From an uncultured Micrococcales bacterium (GTDB lineage: Bacteria; Actinomycetota; Actinomycetes; Actinomycetales; Microbacteriaceae), in NCBI GenBank assembly GCA_903927775.1, contig CAIYOE010000078.1, forward strand, positions 1 through 16,728: a stretch of DNA of 16,728 nucleotides, given 5' to 3'. Positions 15,319-16,728 of the stretch are shown one piece after another (position 1 is the first letter of the stretch; the number at the start of each line of letters is the position of its first letter). The position numbers and the translations under genes were made by a program. The notes below the pieces were generated by a model that was not told the DNA's origin, did no database searches, and saw nothing but the letters and a program-made list of their open reading frames with translations.

Positions 15319-15324
15319 ATGCTA
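15319..15324 (-). promoter_or_regulatory. -10 element for leaderless uppS
   Basis: On the minus strand TAGCAT is followed by 7 nt and ATG 15311. There is no Shine-Dalgarno. This spacing favours ATG 15311 over the upstream TTG. Confidence 0.45.
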
Positions 15325-15350
15325 CTACTGCAACCGGTCCGCGATGAGCG

Positions 15351-15356
15351 TAGGCT
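15351..15356 (+). promoter_or_regulatory. -10 element for the leaderless hemolysin III gene
   Basis: TAGGCT is followed by exactly 6 nt (GTCTCT) and then ATG 15363, without a ribosome site, which fits a leaderless transcript. Confidence 0.48.
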
Positions 15357-15362
15357 GTCTCT

Positions 15363-16085
15363 ATGACGAACAATTCCGGCCAGGATTTACCGTACTTACC
15401 ACTAGCGGAGTTCACCAAAGGCATCGATGTGGTGCCTACCAAGCCAACCTGGCGTGGTTGGATTCATGCCGGCGTGCTACCCATTGTTATCGCTGCGGGA
15501 ATTGTTCTTGTTGTGCTGGCTCATGGAACCCCCGCCAAGGTCACCACCGCTATTTTCTTTGCGAGTTCGTTGCTGCTGTTTGGCATGTCGGCTCTGTATC
15601 ACAGGTTCAACTGGGGTCCTCAAGCCAAGCTTCTTCTAAAGCGCATCGACCACGCGAATATTTTTGTTTTGATTGCCGGTTCGTACACGCCAATCACTTG
15701 GCTGGCCTTGCCCCAGGCCAAGGCGGTTTTGCTCATGAGCATCATCTGGGGAACGGCCCTACTTGGGATTGGATTCCGAGTGTTTTGGATCGGTGCGCCA
15801 AGATGGCTCTATGTAGTTATCTACATTGGCATGGGTTGGGGCGCAATGGCCTTCGTTGTGGATTTCATGAACGCAAATGCAGCGATGATGATTCTGATTC
15901 TGGCGGGCGGATTGTGCTACACGGTTGGCGCGATTGCCTATGCCAGCAAATGGCCAAATCCTTCAAAGGAGCACTTTGGCTTCCACGAGATCTTCCACTC
16001 GTTCACGGTTCTAGCTTTTATGTGCCACTGGACAGGCATTCTGCTGATTGCTCTATCGCCAGCGGTAGGTAGTTTCGGGGCTTAG
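15363..16085 (+). CDS. Hemolysin III / PAQR-family membrane protein
   Basis: An integral membrane protein of 240 residues with about seven helices, of the HlyIII/YqfA branch of the PAQR (alkaline ceramidase-like) superfamily. The likely metal-site residues are conserved: H80 in SALYHRFNW, D96 and H97 in RIDHANIF, and H208 and H212 in GFHEIFHSF. The family was named for a Bacillus hemolysin, but most bacterial members have no proven haemolytic role; a lipid hydrolase or membrane-homeostasis role is suspected. ATG 15363 has a -10-like TAGGCT 6 nt upstream. A second long open frame overlaps it from 15344 but has no family features and is a shadow. It is divergent from the cis-prenyltransferase, as in M. 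tuberculosis. Confidence 0.9.
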   Translation: MTNNSGQDLPYLPLAEFTKGIDVVPTKPTWRGWIHAGVLPIVIAAGIVLVVLAHGTPAKVTTAIFFASSLLLFGMSALYHRFNWGPQAKLLLKRIDHANIFVLIAGSYTPITWLALPQAKAVLLMSIIWGTALLGIGFRVFWIGAPRWLYVVIYIGMGWGAMAFVVDFMNANAAMMILILAGGLCYTVGAIAYASKWPNPSKEHFGFHEIFHSFTVLAFMCHWTGILLIALSPAVGSFGA

Positions 16086-16091
16086 CGCCAC

Positions 16092-16111
16092 TTCGCTCCC
16101 TATAGAGCGAA
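16092..16111. terminator. Hairpin between convergent genes
   Basis: A perfect 7-bp inverted repeat TTCGCTC / GAGCGAA around CCTATA fills the 35-bp gap between the hemolysin III gene and the minus-strand membrane protein. There is no strong T-run, so it is a weak or U-poor shared terminator. Confidence 0.45.
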
Positions 16112-16120
16112 TATCAAGTT

Positions 16121-16498
16121 CTAGTCCGAGGCTTTGTTACGAGTCGGTTTTGCCGGTGGGGCCGGACGCGTGCGCGAAGACTTTGACGGCGCAATATCTT
16201 CAGGCGAAACCGGTTGCTTGGCAGCCGAGGAGCCTCCATCGATGCCTGTTGTTGAAGCCTGCTCAGCCGCCAGGCGCTCCTGAATCTGCGCGCGGTAGTT
16301 GATACGGCGAACCCGGCGAACCATGTCGAAAATGATCAGAATGGCGCCAACCACAAGGATGAAAGTGCCTAGGAAACCGATTAGGCCGGGGCTGTAAAAG
16401 GTGTTGGCTGGGTCGGCAGAGACGCTTGGGTCTGGATTCAGTGGGTCGCCGTGTGCGGTGGTTAGAACACTGGTGAGCAAAGCCAACGAAAGAGTCAT
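16121..16498 (-). CDS. Small single-helix membrane protein, unknown function
   Basis: I do not recognise a named family with certainty. The 125 residues comprise a hydrophobic start (1-13, a possible signal peptide), a short Pro/Asp-rich extracytoplasmic loop, a transmembrane helix (about 37-58, preceded by SPGLIGFLG), a very basic juxtamembrane segment RRVRRINYRAQ (61-71), a short helix and a Ser/Pro/Lys-rich disordered tail. The SPG-helix-RR pattern is common in small actinobacterial proteins coded between mca and the prenyltransferase (Rv1083-like, from memory). ATG 16498 is preceded by TAGACT with 6 nt spacing, and its promoter region is shared with the DUF4307 gene. The basic patch suggests a cytoplasmic C-terminus. 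Confidence 0.72.
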   Translation of the reverse strand: MTLSLALLTSVLTTAHGDPLNPDPSVSADPANTFYSPGLIGFLGTFILVVGAILIIFDMVRRVRRINYRAQIQERLAAEQASTTGIDGGSSAAKQPVSPEDIAPSKSSRTRPAPPAKPTRNKASD

Positions 16499-16504
16499 GA
16501 GTTA

Positions 16505-16514
16505 AGTCTAATCT
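16505..16514. promoter_or_regulatory. Interleaved divergent -10 elements, leaderless both ways
   Basis: Only 22 bp separate ATG 16498 (minus) and ATG 16521 (plus). TAATCT (16509-16514) ends 6 nt before the plus ATG. On the minus strand TAGACT (16510-16505) ends 6 nt before the minus ATG. The two hexamers share bases 16509-16510. This is the tidiest of the divergent promoters in the window. Confidence 0.52.
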
Positions 16515-16520
16515 TGAAGA

Positions 16521-16728
16521 ATGAGCAACCAATCACAGACCCTAGAGTCTCGTTACGGGCGCGGAAAGCGCGCCAAACGAGACCGTGCACTGGTCATCGG
16601 CGTGGGCGGGCTTCTGGGCATCGCTCTTGTGGTTTGGATTTTTGTGGTGGCGTTCACTCCCCCAGCCACCAGCTCACTGGCATCGGGGCAGGTAAGTAGT
16701 TTCAACGCCAACAGCAACATAAGTTCAA
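16521..16728 (+). CDS. DUF4307 membrane protein, 5' part only
   Basis: The first 69 codons are present and the gene leaves the window at the right edge. The N-terminus has the LESRYGRG motif and a Lys/Arg-rich stretch (8-23), then a transmembrane helix (about 24-46, ALVIGVGGLLGIALVVW) and the start of an extracytoplasmic domain. This matches the actinobacterial DUF4307 layout, whose genes usually lie next to mca and greA. Function unknown. The start is fixed by the -10-like TAATCT 6 nt upstream. It is divergent from the small membrane protein on the other strand. Confidence 0.75.
   Translation, partial: MSNQSQTLESRYGRGKRAKRDRALVIGVGGLLGIALVVWIFVVAFTPPATSSLASGQVSSFNANSNISS

Noticed and set aside
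15344..16072. 242-codon open frame overlapping the hemolysin III gene in another frame
   Set aside because: Cys/Arg/His-rich composition with no family motif; the other frame gives a clear 7-helix HlyIII protein.
1..16728. Search for CRISPR arrays, insertion sequences, attachment sites, tRNA/rRNA genes or phage genes
   Set aside because: No regularly spaced repeats, transposase or integrase motifs, terminal repeats or tRNA-like cloverleaf were seen by eye; all space is taken by housekeeping genes and short gaps.

Overview
The window looks like a stretch of core chromosome from a small-genome actinobacterium, most likely a Microbacteriaceae member of the freshwater 'Luna' type (Rhodoluna/Aquiluna relatives). 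Reasons: the gene order, the actinobacterial families (DUF4245, DUF4307, PIN-PhoH fusion, class II GlpX), base composition that looks moderate by eye (not counted), very short intergenic gaps, and many starts with a -10-like hexamer exactly 6-7 nt upstream, as in leaderless transcription. I see no phage, insertion sequence, CRISPR array, tRNA or rRNA. No stretch over 300 bases lacks a gene; the longest gap is 2437-2650.

Layout: the 5' part of ychF (1-611, minus); divergently a DEDDh 3'-5' exonuclease and rmuC (634-2436); a PfkB-family sugar-phosphate kinase (2651-3676) meeting glpX tail to tail (3673-4623, minus); class II aldolase fba (4734-5759); a strong shared terminator; ispH (5838-6905, minus). 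Divergent from ispH is a tight five-gene run: xseA, xseB, a DUF4245 membrane protein, a beta-carbonic anhydrase and fumC (6931-11113). Another hairpin terminator follows. The minus strand then carries an NTF2-like gene overlapping an MFS exporter (12907-11188), a PIN-PhoH ATPase (14400-13060) and a cis-prenyltransferase (15311-14538). The window ends with a hemolysin III family membrane protein (15363-16085), a small one-helix membrane protein (16121-16498, minus) and the start of a DUF4307 gene (16521 onward).

The genes are mostly housekeeping. PfkB kinase, GlpX and Fba act on neighbouring steps of glycolysis and gluconeogenesis (F6P/FBP/triose phosphates). FumC is a TCA enzyme, and carbonic anhydrase supplies bicarbonate. 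IspH and the cis-prenyltransferase belong to isoprenoid and polyprenyl synthesis. ExoVII, RmuC and the DEDDh protein are nucleic-acid enzymes. As I recall it, the order and relative strands match the Rv1085c-Rv1112 region of Mycobacterium tuberculosis read backwards, so this is an old actinobacterial neighbourhood and not an island.

I did not find a convincing new multi-gene system. The signals most worth following are non-coding: compact bidirectional promoters whose -10 elements overlap, GNRA-capped hairpins 3' of phoH and rmuC, a short ORF coupled to the pfkB start, and the kinase/phosphatase pair sharing its stop codons.
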